Below are positions 41,368-50,085 of a stretch of 64,000 nucleotides of DNA, one piece after another. The position numbers and the translations under genes are program-made. The notes below the pieces were generated by a model. That model searched no databases. It was given only the letters and a program-made list of their open reading frames with translations, and had not been told where the DNA came from. This DNA is from Pseudomonadota bacterium (lineage in GTDB: Bacteria > Pseudomonadota > Gammaproteobacteria > Burkholderiales > Burkholderiaceae_C), in NCBI GenBank assembly GCA_023387335.1, contig JAEWIF010000065.1:44529-108528 (forward strand), read 5' to 3'. Positions within the stretch are counted from its first letter, which is position 1, and each line of letters opens with the position of its first letter.

Positions 41368-42630
41368 TTAAGCCGGCACCGGCACCGGCTTGCGCGTCGG
41401 CAACTGCAGCGCCACCACCGCGGCCCCGAGCAGCAACGCGCCCGACGCGCCGAACGCCACCCAGTGGGTGCCGAACCGCTCGTACCCCCAGCCGCCCAGC
41501 CAGGCGCTGATCATCCCGCCCACCTGGTGGCCGAGGTACGCCAGGCCGTAGAGCACGCCGACCAGGCGCACGCCGTACACGTCGGCGAGGATGGCCGAGG
41601 ACAGCGCGATGCTGCCGGCCCAGACCAGCCCGCCGATGCTGGCGGCGGCGTACAGCTCCCAGTGCGTGCCCACGATCACCAGCGCGAAGAAGCCCAGGCC
41701 GCGCACCGCGTAGATGGCGGCGAGGATGTTGCGGCGGGGCAGGCGGTCGGACCAGCGGCCCAGCACCAGCGTGCCGAAGATGGCCACGAAGCCGATCAGG
41801 CCGATGCCCAGCGAGCTGGAATGCGCGTCGAACCCGTGGTCCATCAGCATCGGCACGCCGTGCGTGCCCAGCAGGTTCATGCTGAAGCCGCAGGCGAACA
41901 GGCCCGCGAAGATCATCCAGAACGGCCGCGTGCGCAGCGCTTCACGCAGGCGCGGCGCGGCTTGCGCGGGAGCGGAGGTCGCTCGCGTCGCCATCGCGGC
42001 GGCTTCGGCGGGCGACAGGTCGGTGTTCGCGGGCGCCTGGTCGCGCATGATGAACAGCGCGACGGGGATCGCCATCAAGGTGAGCGCGGCGGCGAAGCCG
42101 ACCAGCGTCGTGCGCCAGCCGAACGCCTCGATCGCCGCCATCAGCACCGGCGTCATGATGGCCATGCCCGCCATCGAGCCCGTGGACAGGAAGAAGAGGG
42201 CCATGCCGCGCTGGCGCGTGAACCAGTGGCTGATGATGGGCGTGAAGGCCACGGGACTGGCGAACGCCAGGCCGATGGACAGCAGCACGCCGAACGACAG
42301 CAGGAACGAGGTGGCGTCGGTCGCGGAGATGGCCCACCAGGTGGCGGCGTCCACGATCACCACGCTGGCCAGCAGCACGGTGCGGGTGCCCCAACGGGCG
42401 ATCAGGTGGCCGGCCAGCGGCATCGCCAGGCCATAGCAGATCATCCCGGCGGCGACGATGCCGGCGAGCAGGCTGCGGCTGAAGCCCAGGTCGTGCGCGA
42501 TCGGCAGGAAGAACGGCCCTATGCCCAGCCGCATGCCCACCGAGAGCAGGGTCAACGCGGCGGATGCCGCGACGATGTTCCAGCCGAAATACCAGCGTCC
42601 TGCCTGCTCGTTCGTCGTCACTTGGTTCAT
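41368..42630 (-). CDS. MFS transporter (monocarboxylate/oxalate-formate-like)
   Basis: A 420-residue 12-helix permease. FGWNIVAASAALTLLSVGMR starts helix 1, the loop between helices 2 and 3 has GHLIARWGTRTVLLAS, a long hydrophilic central loop (about residues 195-225) separates the halves, and GRWSDRLPRRNILA is the second MFS signature. It fits the MFS group that imports organic acids. ATG overlaps the quinone oxidoreductase stop as ATGA. It ends five bases from repeat R4. Confidence 0.9.
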   Translation of the reverse strand: MNQVTTNEQAGRWYFGWNIVAASAALTLLSVGMRLGIGPFFLPIAHDLGFSRSLLAGIVAAGMICYGLAMPLAGHLIARWGTRTVLLASVVIVDAATWWAISATDATSFLLSFGVLLSIGLAFASPVAFTPIISHWFTRQRGMALFFLSTGSMAGMAIMTPVLMAAIEAFGWRTTLVGFAAALTLMAIPVALFIMRDQAPANTDLSPAEAAAMATRATSAPAQAAPRLREALRTRPFWMIFAGLFACGFSMNLLGTHGVPMLMDHGFDAHSSSLGIGLIGFVAIFGTLVLGRWSDRLPRRNILAAIYAVRGLGFFALVIVGTHWELYAAASIGGLVWAGSIALSSAILADVYGVRLVGVLYGLAYLGHQVGGMISAWLGGWGYERFGTHWVAFGASGALLLGAAVVALQLPTRKPVPVPA

Positions 42631-43616
42631 CCATCCTGGTTGACCAGCACCACCTTGCCCGTGATCTGGCGGGCGGTGATGCTGCGCATCGCCTCGACGG
42701 CCCGCTCCAGCGGGTATGTCGCCGAGACGAGCGGCCTCACGCGGCCCTGCCGATAGTAAGCGAGCACCTGCTCCAGGTTGGCGCGGGCTTGCGGCCAGTC
42801 GCCGTCGCGCCACACGTCGTAGCGCACGCCCAGGATGTCGAAGCCTTTCACCAGCGGGTAGTTCACCTTGATCTCCGGGATGCGCCCCGACGTGAAGCCG
42901 ATCACGAGGTAGCGGCCATCGAACGCCGTGCAGCGCACCGCCTCGTCGAAGGCGTCGCCGCCCACCGGGTCGTACACCAGGTCGACGCCGCGGCCGCCGG
43001 TCAGCGCCTTGACCTGCTCGCGCCAGCCGGGCTGCGTGTAGTCGATGGCGTGGTCGGCGCCGTGCTCCAGGCACAGCGCGCGCTTCTCCTGCGTGCTTGC
43101 CGCGGCGATCACTTGGCCGCCCATCGCCTTGGCGAGCTGCACCGTCGCCAGACCGACGCCTCCGGCCGCGCCCAGCACCAGCACCCATTCGCCCGGCGCG
43201 AGCCGGCCGCGCTGCTTGAGCGCGTAGAGCGTGGTGCCGTAGACCACGGGCGTGGCCGCCGCCTCCTCGAAGCTCATGGCCGGCGGCAGCGCGAAGGCGC
43301 GCTCCTGCGCCAGCACGATCTCCTGCGCGAAGCCGCCGCCGCGCGCGTCGGACACGCCCATCACGCGGTCGCCGGGCTGGAGCGTGGAGACGGCCGCGCC
43401 GGCCTCGACCACCACGCCGCCGGTCTCGCTGCCCGGCACCCAGGGCAGGTCGGGCTTGATCTGGTGCTGGCCCTCGACCTTGAGCGAATCGGGGAAGTTC
43501 ACGCCCGCCGCATGCACCCGCACGCGCACTTCGTCGTCGCGCAAGGGACGGGGCGTGACGTCGGCGTAGTCGAGCTGGTCGACCGGCCCGAAGCGGCGGC
43601 AGAGGATGGCTTTCAT
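42627..43616 (-). CDS. NADPH:quinone oxidoreductase-like MDR protein
   Basis: A 329-residue zinc-free MDR protein: GVNFPDSLKVEGQHQIKPDL, WVPGSETGGVV, Rossmann segment LGAAGGVGLATVQLAKAMGG and VYDPVGGDAFDEAV. It shares many positions with the protein at 24156, including the order PGSE.G.VV and VYDPVGG, so they are paralogues. Start MKAIL at 43616 was preferred because the upstream ATG lies beyond operator E. It forms a two-gene operon with the MFS transporter. Confidence 0.88.
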   Translation of the reverse strand: MKAILCRRFGPVDQLDYADVTPRPLRDDEVRVRVHAAGVNFPDSLKVEGQHQIKPDLPWVPGSETGGVVVEAGAAVSTLQPGDRVMGVSDARGGGFAQEIVLAQERAFALPPAMSFEEAAATPVVYGTTLYALKQRGRLAPGEWVLVLGAAGGVGLATVQLAKAMGGQVIAAASTQEKRALCLEHGADHAIDYTQPGWREQVKALTGGRGVDLVYDPVGGDAFDEAVRCTAFDGRYLVIGFTSGRIPEIKVNYPLVKGFDILGVRYDVWRDGDWPQARANLEQVLAYYRQGRVRPLVSATYPLERAVEAMRSITARQITGKVVLVNQDG

Positions 43617-43623
43617 CTCGCCA

Positions 43624-43652
43624 TTGTGCCGTGAATGGTCAAACCATAAAAT
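43624..43652 (+). promoter_or_regulatory. Possible sigma70 promoter of the EthD-HIBADH-flavoprotein operon
   Basis: TTGTGC (43624-43629) and TAAAAT (43647-43652) are 17 bases apart; operator E lies inside the spacer and touches the -10 box. Confidence 0.45.
43635..43647. promoter_or_regulatory. Operator copy E: ATGGT-CAA-ACCAT
   Basis: A perfect five-base palindrome with spacer CAA in the 65-base gap between the MDR (minus) and EthD-like (plus) genes. The outer bases are weaker than in copies A and B. Confidence 0.75.
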
Positions 43653-43681
43653 CAATCGACCAAAATTCACGACTTCGACCG

Positions 43682-44371
43682 ATGAACTTCCACATCGTCT
43701 GCCTGGCGCGCGCCGAGCCGTCCGCGCTGCTGCGCGCCGCCCTGGCCGCGCGCGCGGCGCTGCCCGCGCTGCGGCAGGTGCAGGTGCAGCGGGTGCTGCG
43801 CCACATCCCCACCGATTCCGTGACGCCCGACCAGGCGCAGCAGGAGATCGTCCCGCGCGCGGGCGAGATCCAGGCCGTGCTGAGCTGCGAGTTCGAGGAC
43901 GAGGAATCGCGTGCGCAGGCGCTGGCCTCGCCGGCCTGGAGCGAGTTCATGGCGGCCGTGCGCGTGGCGGCCGAGCCGCTGTTCGCGTTCCACACCTTCG
44001 CCAACATCCCGATAGCGCCGGTGCGCGGAGCCGTCGAAGGGGGCTTCCGGCGCTGGATGCTCTTGCGCCGCGCCGGGCCCACGCGCGAGGACTTCCGCGA
44101 CGACTGGTTCGGCCGCCATGCCGACCTGGTCAAGCACCTGCCCCGCGTGGACGGCTACGTGCAGCACCTGGTCACCGGCCGCTACGGCCCGCGCGGCCGG
44201 CCGCTGGACTACGCGGCCGCGCAGGTCGACGGCATCGCCGAGCTGTGTTTCGCCGACGAGGCCGCGATGCAGGCTTCCTATGCGTCCGATGCGCGGCTGC
44301 CGCTGCGCGACGACGGCCGCACGCTGCTGGGCGGCATCGCCACGCTGCTGGTGCACGGCGAGGCCGCGTGA
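43682..44371 (+). CDS. EthD-like dimeric alpha/beta-barrel protein
   Basis: A 229-residue cytoplasmic protein. The C-terminal half contains the EthD pattern: LLRRAGPTREDFRDDWFGRH, then ADLVKHLPRVDGYVQHLVTG. The N-terminal half looks like a second, more divergent ferredoxin-like barrel, so the chain may be a tandem duplication. EthD-fold proteins act on ethers, quinones or cyclised intermediates, and many are auxiliary; no catalytic site can be named. ATG 43682 follows operator E by 34 bases; the upstream ATG at 43631 overlaps the operator. Confidence 0.75.
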   Translation: MNFHIVCLARAEPSALLRAALAARAALPALRQVQVQRVLRHIPTDSVTPDQAQQEIVPRAGEIQAVLSCEFEDEESRAQALASPAWSEFMAAVRVAAEPLFAFHTFANIPIAPVRGAVEGGFRRWMLLRRAGPTREDFRDDWFGRHADLVKHLPRVDGYVQHLVTGRYGPRGRPLDYAAAQVDGIAELCFADEAAMQASYASDARLPLRDDGRTLLGGIATLLVHGEAA

Positions 44372-45273
44372 TGGCCGAACGTCTGGGATTCATCGGCCTC
44401 GGCAACATCGGGCTGCCGATGGCGCAGCGGCTGCTGGCGGCGGGCCATGCGCTGCGCGTGTTCAACCGCACGGCGGCCAAGGCGGATGCACTGGTCGAGG
44501 CCGGTGCTTCGCGGGCCGAGAGCATCGCGGCCCTCGCGCGTGAGGTCGACGTGCTGTTCCTCTGCCTCAGCGACACGGCCGCGGTCGAGGAGGTCGTCTT
44601 CGGCGCCGGCGCCGTCGCCAGCGCCGCCAGGCCGGGCCTGCTGGTCGTCGACCTCTCCACCATCCATCCGCTGCGCACGCGCGAGCTGGCCGCGCGGTTG
44701 CGCGAAGAGACCGGCGCCGGCTGGGTCGATGCGCCCGTGTCCGGCGGCCCGGCCGGCGCACGCGCGGGCACGCTGGCCGTGATGGCGGGCGGGACTCCAG
44801 AGGACGTGGAGCGTGTACGGCCGCTGCTGATGGCCTTCGCGGGTCGCGTGACGCACATGGGCCCGGCGGGCAGCGGCATGGCGATGAAGGCCTGCAACCA
44901 GATGCTCAGCTTCGGCAGCGGGGCGGTGATCGCCGAGACGCTGAACCTCGCGGCGCGGTTCGGCATCGATCCCGCGCTGGTGCCCGAGGCGGTGGCCGGC
45001 GGCTTCGCCGATTCCAACGTGCTGCGGCACTACGCGCCGCTGATGATCGAAGGCCGCTTCGCCGGCAACGGCCGCACCGGCATGAAGGACCTGGACATCG
45101 CGCTCGACCTGGCGCGCCTGACCGGCAGCGCCGTGCCGATGACCGGCCTGGTCGCCTCGATGTTCCGCATGGTGCTGGCGCAAGGCTTCGAACAGGGCGG
45201 CCTGGCCACGCCGATGCGGCTGTACGCGCAGGGCCCGCTCGAGGCCTCGGACAACGGAGACAAGAAGCAATGA
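44371..45273 (+). CDS. 3-Hydroxyisobutyrate dehydrogenase-like NAD(P)-dependent oxidoreductase
   Basis: A 300-residue beta-hydroxyacid dehydrogenase. GFIGLGNIGLPMAQRLLAAG is the Rossmann start, VDAPVSGGPAGARAGTLAVM the substrate-binding region, and the catalytic Lys is in GSGMAMKACNQML. It would oxidise a 3-hydroxy acid to a semialdehyde or reduce the reverse. The start overlaps the EthD-like stop by one base (TGATG) and its stop overlaps the flavoprotein start as ATGA. Confidence 0.9.
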   Translation: MAERLGFIGLGNIGLPMAQRLLAAGHALRVFNRTAAKADALVEAGASRAESIAALAREVDVLFLCLSDTAAVEEVVFGAGAVASAARPGLLVVDLSTIHPLRTRELAARLREETGAGWVDAPVSGGPAGARAGTLAVMAGGTPEDVERVRPLLMAFAGRVTHMGPAGSGMAMKACNQMLSFGSGAVIAETLNLAARFGIDPALVPEAVAGGFADSNVLRHYAPLMIEGRFAGNGRTGMKDLDIALDLARLTGSAVPMTGLVASMFRMVLAQGFEQGGLATPMRLYAQGPLEASDNGDKKQ

Positions 45274-47027
45274 CCGAAGCGCATGCATTCGACGAGATCA
45301 CCGACGTCGTCGTGGTCGGCACCGGCGCGGGCGGCATGGCCGCCGCGGTGGCGGCACGCAAGATGGGCCTGCAGGTGCTGCTGCTGGAGAAGGAGCCGTT
45401 CTACGGCGGCACCACCGCCCGATCCGGCGGCGTTCTGTGGGTGCCGAACAACCCGATCTCCCACTTCAAGCCCGAACCCGATTCGATGGAGGCCGCGCGC
45501 ACCTACCTGCGCCACGAATGCGGCGAGGCCTACGACCCCGAGCGGGTCGAAGCCTTCCTGAAACACGGCCCTCGCATGGTCGAGTTCTTCACGAAACAGA
45601 CCGACGTGCAGCTGGTCGCGCTGCCCGAGTACCCGGACTACCACGCGGAAAGCCCCGGCGGCCGCACGGCGGGCCGCTCGATCATGGCGGCGCCGCTCGA
45701 CGGCCGCGAGCTCGGCGAGCGCATCCGCCAGCTGCGGCCACCGCTGCGCGAGATCACCTTCGTGGGGATGATGTTCAACTCCAGCGCGGAGATCTCGCAC
45801 TTCTTCAACGTCACGCGTTCGCTGCATTCCGCGATCTATGTGGCGAGGCGCCTCGCGACGCACGCGGTCGAGATGCTGGCGCACGGCCGCGCGATGCGGC
45901 TTACCAACGGCAACGCGCTGGCGGCGCGGCTGGCGAAATCGGCCTTCGGCCTGGGCATCCCGATGTGGCTGGAATCGCCGGCGCAGGAGCTGGTCGTCGA
46001 GGACGGCCGCGTGGTCGGCGTGGTGGTGCGCCGCCGCGACGGCGGCACGGTTCGCGTGCGCGCCCGCCGAGGCGTGGTGCTGGCCGCGGGCGGTTTTCCG
46101 CAGGACCTGCCGCGACGCGGCGAGCTGTTCAGGCACGCGCCGAACGGCCGCGGCCACCATTCGCCGGCCCCGCCCGGCAACACCGGCGACGGGCTGCGCC
46201 TGGCCGAATCGGTGGGCGGCCAGGTGGCGCGCGACCTGCCGAACGCCGCCGCCTGGATCCCGGTGTCGCTGGTGCCGCACCGCGACGGCAGCACGGGTGT
46301 GTTCCCGCACCTGATCGACCGCTACAAGCCCGGCGTGATCGCGGTGAACCGGCAAGGCCGGCGCTTCGCCAACGAATCGGACTCGTACCACGACGTGGGC
46401 GTGCAGATGCTGCGGCACTGCGCCGACGGCGAGGAGACGGCCGCCTGGCTGATCGCCGACCACCGCACGCTGCGCCGCTACGGCCTGGGCTTCGCCAAGC
46501 CGTTCCCGCTGCCGCTGGGGCAGCACCTGCGCAGCGGCTACCTGCTGCGCGGCGACACGCTGGCCGAACTGGCGCAGCGCGCCGGCATCGATGCGGCGGG
46601 GCTCGAAGCGACGGTGGCCGGATTCAACGTCGGTGCGGTGGAAGGCCAGGACCCGCAGTTCCGCCGCGGCTGGCGCGCCTACAACCGCTTCCTGGGCGAC
46701 CGCACGCACCAGCCCAACCCGTGCGTCGCGCCGATCCAGCGCGGTCCGTTCTACGCGGTGAAGGTGGTGATGGGCGACCTGGGCACCTTCGCGGGCGTGC
46801 GCACCGACAGCCGCGCACGCGTGCTCGATGTGCAAGGCCGCGCGATCCCCGGCCTGTTTGCGGCCGGCAACGACAACTCGAGCGTGATGGGCGGCGGCTA
46901 CCCGGGCGGCGGCATCACGCTCGGCCCGGCGATGACGTTCGGGTTCGTCGCCGCCGAAGTGATGGCGGGGCGGCTGGCGGAACCGGCCGCCGCCGCCGCC
47001 GAGGAGGCGAGCCTCAGTCCATCGTGA
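45270..47027 (+). CDS. FAD-dependent dehydrogenase, 3-ketosteroid-delta1-dehydrogenase-like
   Basis: A 585-residue flavoprotein of the fumarate-reductase/KstD family (FAD_binding_2). N-terminal VVVVGTGAGGMAAAVAARKM and GGTTARSGGVLWVPNNP bind FAD; the C-terminus has SSVMGGGYPGGGITLGPAM, in which the Tyr and the Gly four residues later match catalytic positions of ketosteroid dehydrogenases. Such enzymes introduce a C=C bond next to a ring ketone. No other steroid-ring genes are seen, so the substrate may be another cyclic ketone. The 3' end overlaps the convergent Bug gene by 14 bases. Confidence 0.87.
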   Translation: MTEAHAFDEITDVVVVGTGAGGMAAAVAARKMGLQVLLLEKEPFYGGTTARSGGVLWVPNNPISHFKPEPDSMEAARTYLRHECGEAYDPERVEAFLKHGPRMVEFFTKQTDVQLVALPEYPDYHAESPGGRTAGRSIMAAPLDGRELGERIRQLRPPLREITFVGMMFNSSAEISHFFNVTRSLHSAIYVARRLATHAVEMLAHGRAMRLTNGNALAARLAKSAFGLGIPMWLESPAQELVVEDGRVVGVVVRRRDGGTVRVRARRGVVLAAGGFPQDLPRRGELFRHAPNGRGHHSPAPPGNTGDGLRLAESVGGQVARDLPNAAAWIPVSLVPHRDGSTGVFPHLIDRYKPGVIAVNRQGRRFANESDSYHDVGVQMLRHCADGEETAAWLIADHRTLRRYGLGFAKPFPLPLGQHLRSGYLLRGDTLAELAQRAGIDAAGLEATVAGFNVGAVEGQDPQFRRGWRAYNRFLGDRTHQPNPCVAPIQRGPFYAVKVVMGDLGTFAGVRTDSRARVLDVQGRAIPGLFAAGNDNSSVMGGGYPGGGITLGPAMTFGFVAAEVMAGRLAEPAAAAAEEASLSPS

Positions 47028-47979
47028 TGTTGTTCGCGCGGACCACCTTGCCCCAGAGCTCGTGGTCCGTGCGGATGATGTCGCCCAGTTCCTTGGCGCC
47101 GGAGCGCGGCACCACGAACACGGCGCGGAACTTGTCCTGGATGTCGGGCTGCGCCAGCACCTTGGTGATGGCCTCGCCCATGCGCGTGACGGCCGCGGGC
47201 GGCGTGCCGGTGCGCGCGACCAGGCCGAACCAGGTCTCCGTGTTGTAGCCCGGCACCACCTCGGAAATGCTGGGCACGTCGGGCAGCAGCGGGCTGCGCT
47301 GCGCGGTGGACACGCCCAGGATGCGCATGCGGCCGTCCTTCACGAAACCGGCGGTGGCCGACGACGGCGTGGACAGCATGTACTTGGTCTGGCCGGCGAG
47401 CAGGGCCTGGGCCGAGGGACCGGCGCCGCCGAAGGGCACCATCACCATCTTGCGGATGCCGGCGGCCTCGTGGAAGGCTTCCATCGCCAGCTGGCCCACG
47501 CCGCCCAGCGCGGAGGCGCCCCATTCGAGCGAGCCCGGGTTGGACTTGGCGTTCTGCACGAAGCCGCCCAGCGTCGCGGGCATCGAGGGGTGCGTCATCA
47601 GCACCATCGGCGAGCTGCCGATCATCGAGACCGGCACGAAGTCCTTGAGCGCGTCGTAGCTCGGCTTCTTCTGCACCAGCGGCACCGTCACGAAACCGCT
47701 GCCGTGCAGCAGGAAGGTGTAGCCGTCGGCCGGCTGCTGGGCCACATACTGCGACGCGATGGCGCCGCCCGCGCCGGGCTTGTACTCGAACACGATGGGC
47801 TGGCCCAGCAGCTTCGTCAGCGGCTCCTGCAGGTGGCGGCCGAGCACATCGTTGGTACCGCCGGCGGCGGCCGGCACGACGAACTTGATGGGGCGCTGCG
47901 GCCAGCCGTCCTGGGCCAGGGCCGGGGCGGCCGCGGCGAGGGCGAGCACGGCGCCGGCGATGAGGTTGCGGCGTTGCAT
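47014..47979 (-). CDS. Bug family solute-binding protein, solo gene divergent from racemase operon
   Basis: A 321-residue exported protein with signal MQRRNLIAGAVLALAAAAPA to LAQD and loop WPQRPIKFVVPAAAGGTNDV. It also has QPADGYTFLLHGSG and LPDVPSISEVVPGY. GAAGGAGACACCTC precedes the ATG. Transcribed alone, back to back with the 99-residue protein and racemase-like genes across operator F. Its end overlaps the flavoprotein end on the other strand. Confidence 0.93.
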   Translation of the reverse strand: MQRRNLIAGAVLALAAAAPALAQDGWPQRPIKFVVPAAAGGTNDVLGRHLQEPLTKLLGQPIVFEYKPGAGGAIASQYVAQQPADGYTFLLHGSGFVTVPLVQKKPSYDALKDFVPVSMIGSSPMVLMTHPSMPATLGGFVQNAKSNPGSLEWGASALGGVGQLAMEAFHEAAGIRKMVMVPFGGAGPSAQALLAGQTKYMLSTPSSATAGFVKDGRMRILGVSTAQRSPLLPDVPSISEVVPGYNTETWFGLVARTGTPPAAVTRMGEAITKVLAQPDIQDKFRAVFVVPRSGAKELGDIIRTDHELWGKVVRANNITMD

Positions 47980-48030
47980 GAGGTGTCTCCTTCGGGGCGG
48001 CGATCATCGCTTGGATCGCCCTAAATGTCT

Positions 48031-48045
48031 ATAGGTCTTACCAAA
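48031..48045. promoter_or_regulatory. Operator copy F: ATAGGT-CTT-ACCAAA
   Basis: Core GGT-CTT-ACC is symmetric; the flanks match the consensus on one side only, making this the weakest of the eight copies. It lies in the 95-base gap between the solo Bug and the 99-residue protein gene. Confidence 0.65.
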
Positions 48046-48074
48046 GGACCGGCGCTCGGAGTAAGATCGCCGCC

Positions 48075-48374
48075 ATGACTTCCGAAGCCGACTTCCGCAC
48101 CCTGGCCGAGCGCCAGTTCGACGTGGAGGACGCCCGCGGCCGGACCTACCGCGTCACGCGCTACGTCTGGCAGGAGCAGCAGGACGGTCGCTGGGTCGAC
48201 CTGTTCGACCTGCTGCTGACGACCCAGGGCGGCCACCTCGATCCCCAGCCCGACGGCAGCTACTGCGTGGACGGCACCGGCACCCACGTGAAGATGGTGG
48301 AGGGCAGCGTGCGCACCCGCGAATCGGAGCGCATGGATTCCGTGCTGCCGGCCGGCGCCACGGGGACGCTCTGA
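48075..48374 (+). CDS. Small acidic protein of unknown function
   Basis: A 99-residue protein I do not recognise. It has no signal peptide, no Cys pairs and one Cys in GSYCVDGTG. The middle is rich in Asp, Trp and Gln (RYVWQEQQDGRWVDLFDLLL) and a Gly/Asp stretch follows (GGHLDPQPDG). Its stop overlaps the start of the racemase-like CoA-transferase by one base, so it is surely a real gene and probably works with that enzyme. Codon use matches its neighbours. Confidence 0.75.
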   Translation: MTSEADFRTLAERQFDVEDARGRTYRVTRYVWQEQQDGRWVDLFDLLLTTQGGHLDPQPDGSYCVDGTGTHVKMVEGSVRTRESERMDSVLPAGATGTL

Positions 48375-49513
48375 TGGGTGCCGGTCCGCTCGCCGGCCTG
48401 CGGGTCGTGGAGATGGCCGGGCTCGCGCCCGGTCCGTTCGCCGCCATGATGCTGGCCGACATGGGCGCGCAGGTGCTGCGCATCGATCGCCCGGAACCCG
48501 CCGCGCGGCCGATGCCGCAGCGCTTCTGGTTCACCGACCGCAACCGCCGCTCGATCGCGGTCGATCTCAAGTCGGCCGAAGGCGTCGCCTTCGTGCGCAG
48601 GCTGGTCGGCGAGTCGGATGCGCTGATCGAAGGCTTCCGGCCCGGCGTGATGGAGCGCCTGGGGCTGGGTCCCGACGACTGCCTGGCGCTCAATCCGCGC
48701 CTGGTCTACGGCCGCATGACGGGCTGGGGCCAGGACGGCCCGCTGGCGCAAGCGCCGGGCCACGACATCAACTACATCGCGCTGGCCGGCGTGCTCGACG
48801 CCATCGGGCCGGCCGACGGTCCGCCGGTCGTCCCGCTCAACCTCGTCGGCGACTTCGGCGGCGGCGGCATGTACCTGGCGTTCGGCATCGTGTGCGCGCT
48901 GCTGGAAGCTTCCCGCTCAGGACGCGGCCAGGTGATCGACGCAGCGATGGTCGACGGCGCGGCTTCGCTGATGAACTACTTCTACAGCTACATGGCCGGC
49001 GGCAAGTGGCGCGGCCGGGGCACCGGCAACCTCGGCGGCGCGGCGCCGCACTACGGCGTGTACGAGACGAAGGACGGCAAGTACATCTCGGTCGGCTCGG
49101 CGGAACCCAAGTTCTATGCGGAGCTGCTGCGGCTGACGGGGCTCGATCGCGAGACGGTGCCCGACCGCGCCGACCCGGCGAACTGGCCGGCGCTGCGCGA
49201 GAAGCTCGCCGCCGTGTTCCGCACGAAGACGCGCGAAGAGTGGAGCGCGCTGATGGAGCGGGCCGAGGTCTGCTTCGCGCCGGTGCTCGACCTGCGCGAG
49301 GCCGCCGCCCATCCGCACAACGCCGCGCGCGGCACCTTCGTCGAGGTCGACGGCCACCTGCAGCCCGCGCCGGCGCCGCGGTTCTCGCGCACGCCCAGCG
49401 ACAAGCCGCAGGCGGGCGTGCCGGCCGGCGTGGATGCGCACGCCGCGCTGGAAGGGTGGGGCGTGGAGCGAGAGGAGATCGAGGCTTTGATCTCCCGCGG
49501 CGTCCTGGCCTAG
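48374..49513 (+). CDS. CaiB/BaiF family protein, alpha-methylacyl-CoA racemase-like
   Basis: A 379-residue family III CoA-transferase-fold protein. The N-terminus is LRVVEMAGLAPGPFAAMMLA and DMGAQVLRIDRP. The motif GHDINYIALAGVLDAIGPAD is characteristic of the alpha-methylacyl-CoA racemase branch rather than of formyl- or succinyl-CoA transferases; its Asp is the likely acid/base. It may invert an alpha-methyl centre before beta-oxidation, which would fit a branched or terpenoid-like substrate. It ends four bases from the convergent SnoaL-like gene. Confidence 0.9.
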   Translation: MGAGPLAGLRVVEMAGLAPGPFAAMMLADMGAQVLRIDRPEPAARPMPQRFWFTDRNRRSIAVDLKSAEGVAFVRRLVGESDALIEGFRPGVMERLGLGPDDCLALNPRLVYGRMTGWGQDGPLAQAPGHDINYIALAGVLDAIGPADGPPVVPLNLVGDFGGGGMYLAFGIVCALLEASRSGRGQVIDAAMVDGAASLMNYFYSYMAGGKWRGRGTGNLGGAAPHYGVYETKDGKYISVGSAEPKFYAELLRLTGLDRETVPDRADPANWPALREKLAAVFRTKTREEWSALMERAEVCFAPVLDLREAAAHPHNAARGTFVEVDGHLQPAPAPRFSRTPSDKPQAGVPAGVDAHAALEGWGVEREEIEALISRGVLA

Positions 49514-49517
49514 AAGC

Positions 49518-50003
49518 TCAGAGCCAGTCCGGCGTCGCCTGCCGCTGGCCCATGCGCGCGGGTGGCTGCTCCGGCGCGATCGAGTCGATGCGCAGCCGCG
49601 TCAGCCGCAGGAAGGCGATCTTCCAGGCGCCGTCGACCAGCCGGTACTCCTCCTCGTAGTGCCCGTAGCCGCGGAAGCCCCGGCTCCCCGGCGTCTCCTT
49701 GACGGCCCTGCCGTCGGTCCACTCGACGTAGTCCTCCATCGCCCAGATCACCCGCGCATGGTTGTCCGACGCGAAGCGGATCTCGGGCATGTGGCAGTGG
49801 TGCACCGAGATCGTGTTCGCCAGCCGCGTCGAGACGCCTTCGATGAAGGTGGCGACGTCCGCGCCCGCGGGCGCCGAGCCCAGCCCTTCGAAGCGGCAAT
49901 CGGCGGTGAACAGGGAGGCGAGGCGCTCCCACTGCTTGGTGTCGATGAAGCGGCAGTAGCGCGCCTTGGTCTCGGCGATGGCGCGCGCGGCTGGCTCGTG
50001 CAT
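49518..50003 (-). CDS. SnoaL-like (NTF2 fold) protein 1
   Basis: A 161-residue protein with the cone-shaped NTF2/SnoaL fold pattern: AIAETKARYCRFIDTKQWER, LASLFTADCRFEG, SVHHCHMPEIRF and the late strands YEEEYRLVDGAWKIAFLRLT. Members act as small hydratases, isomerases or dehydratases on cyclic substrates, often with a His/Asp pair. The HHCH cluster near residue 68 could be catalytic. GAAGGAGACTTCCC precedes the ATG. Transcribed alone, divergent from the CoA-transferase at 50086 across operator G. Confidence 0.82.
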   Translation of the reverse strand: MHEPAARAIAETKARYCRFIDTKQWERLASLFTADCRFEGLGSAPAGADVATFIEGVSTRLANTISVHHCHMPEIRFASDNHARVIWAMEDYVEWTDGRAVKETPGSRGFRGYGHYEEEYRLVDGAWKIAFLRLTRLRIDSIAPEQPPARMGQRQATPDWL

Positions 50004-50023
50004 GGGAAGTCTCCTTCAGGCCG

Positions 50024-50051
50024 TTGACGTGGGAACGATCTAACCTATAAT
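50024..50051 (+). promoter_or_regulatory. Strong sigma70 promoter of the CoA-transferase/DUF2889 operon
   Basis: TTGACG (50024-50029) and a perfect TATAAT (50046-50051) with a 16-base spacer. Operator G overlaps the last three bases of the -10 box. It is one of the best promoter matches in the window. Confidence 0.65.
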
Positions 50052-50063
50052 GGTCTTACCAAT
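50049..50063. promoter_or_regulatory. Operator copy G: AATGGT-CTT-ACCAAT
   Basis: Palindrome with one mismatch in the second outer pair, overlapping the -10 box and running through the likely transcription start of the plus operon. Confidence 0.78.
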
Positions 50064-50085
50064 GATACAAGATGGGCCGCCCACC

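Noticed and set aside
50050..50085. Upstream ATGs at 50050 and 50062 as start of the CoA-transferase
   Set aside because: They lie within the -10 box and operator G, upstream of or at the likely transcript start.
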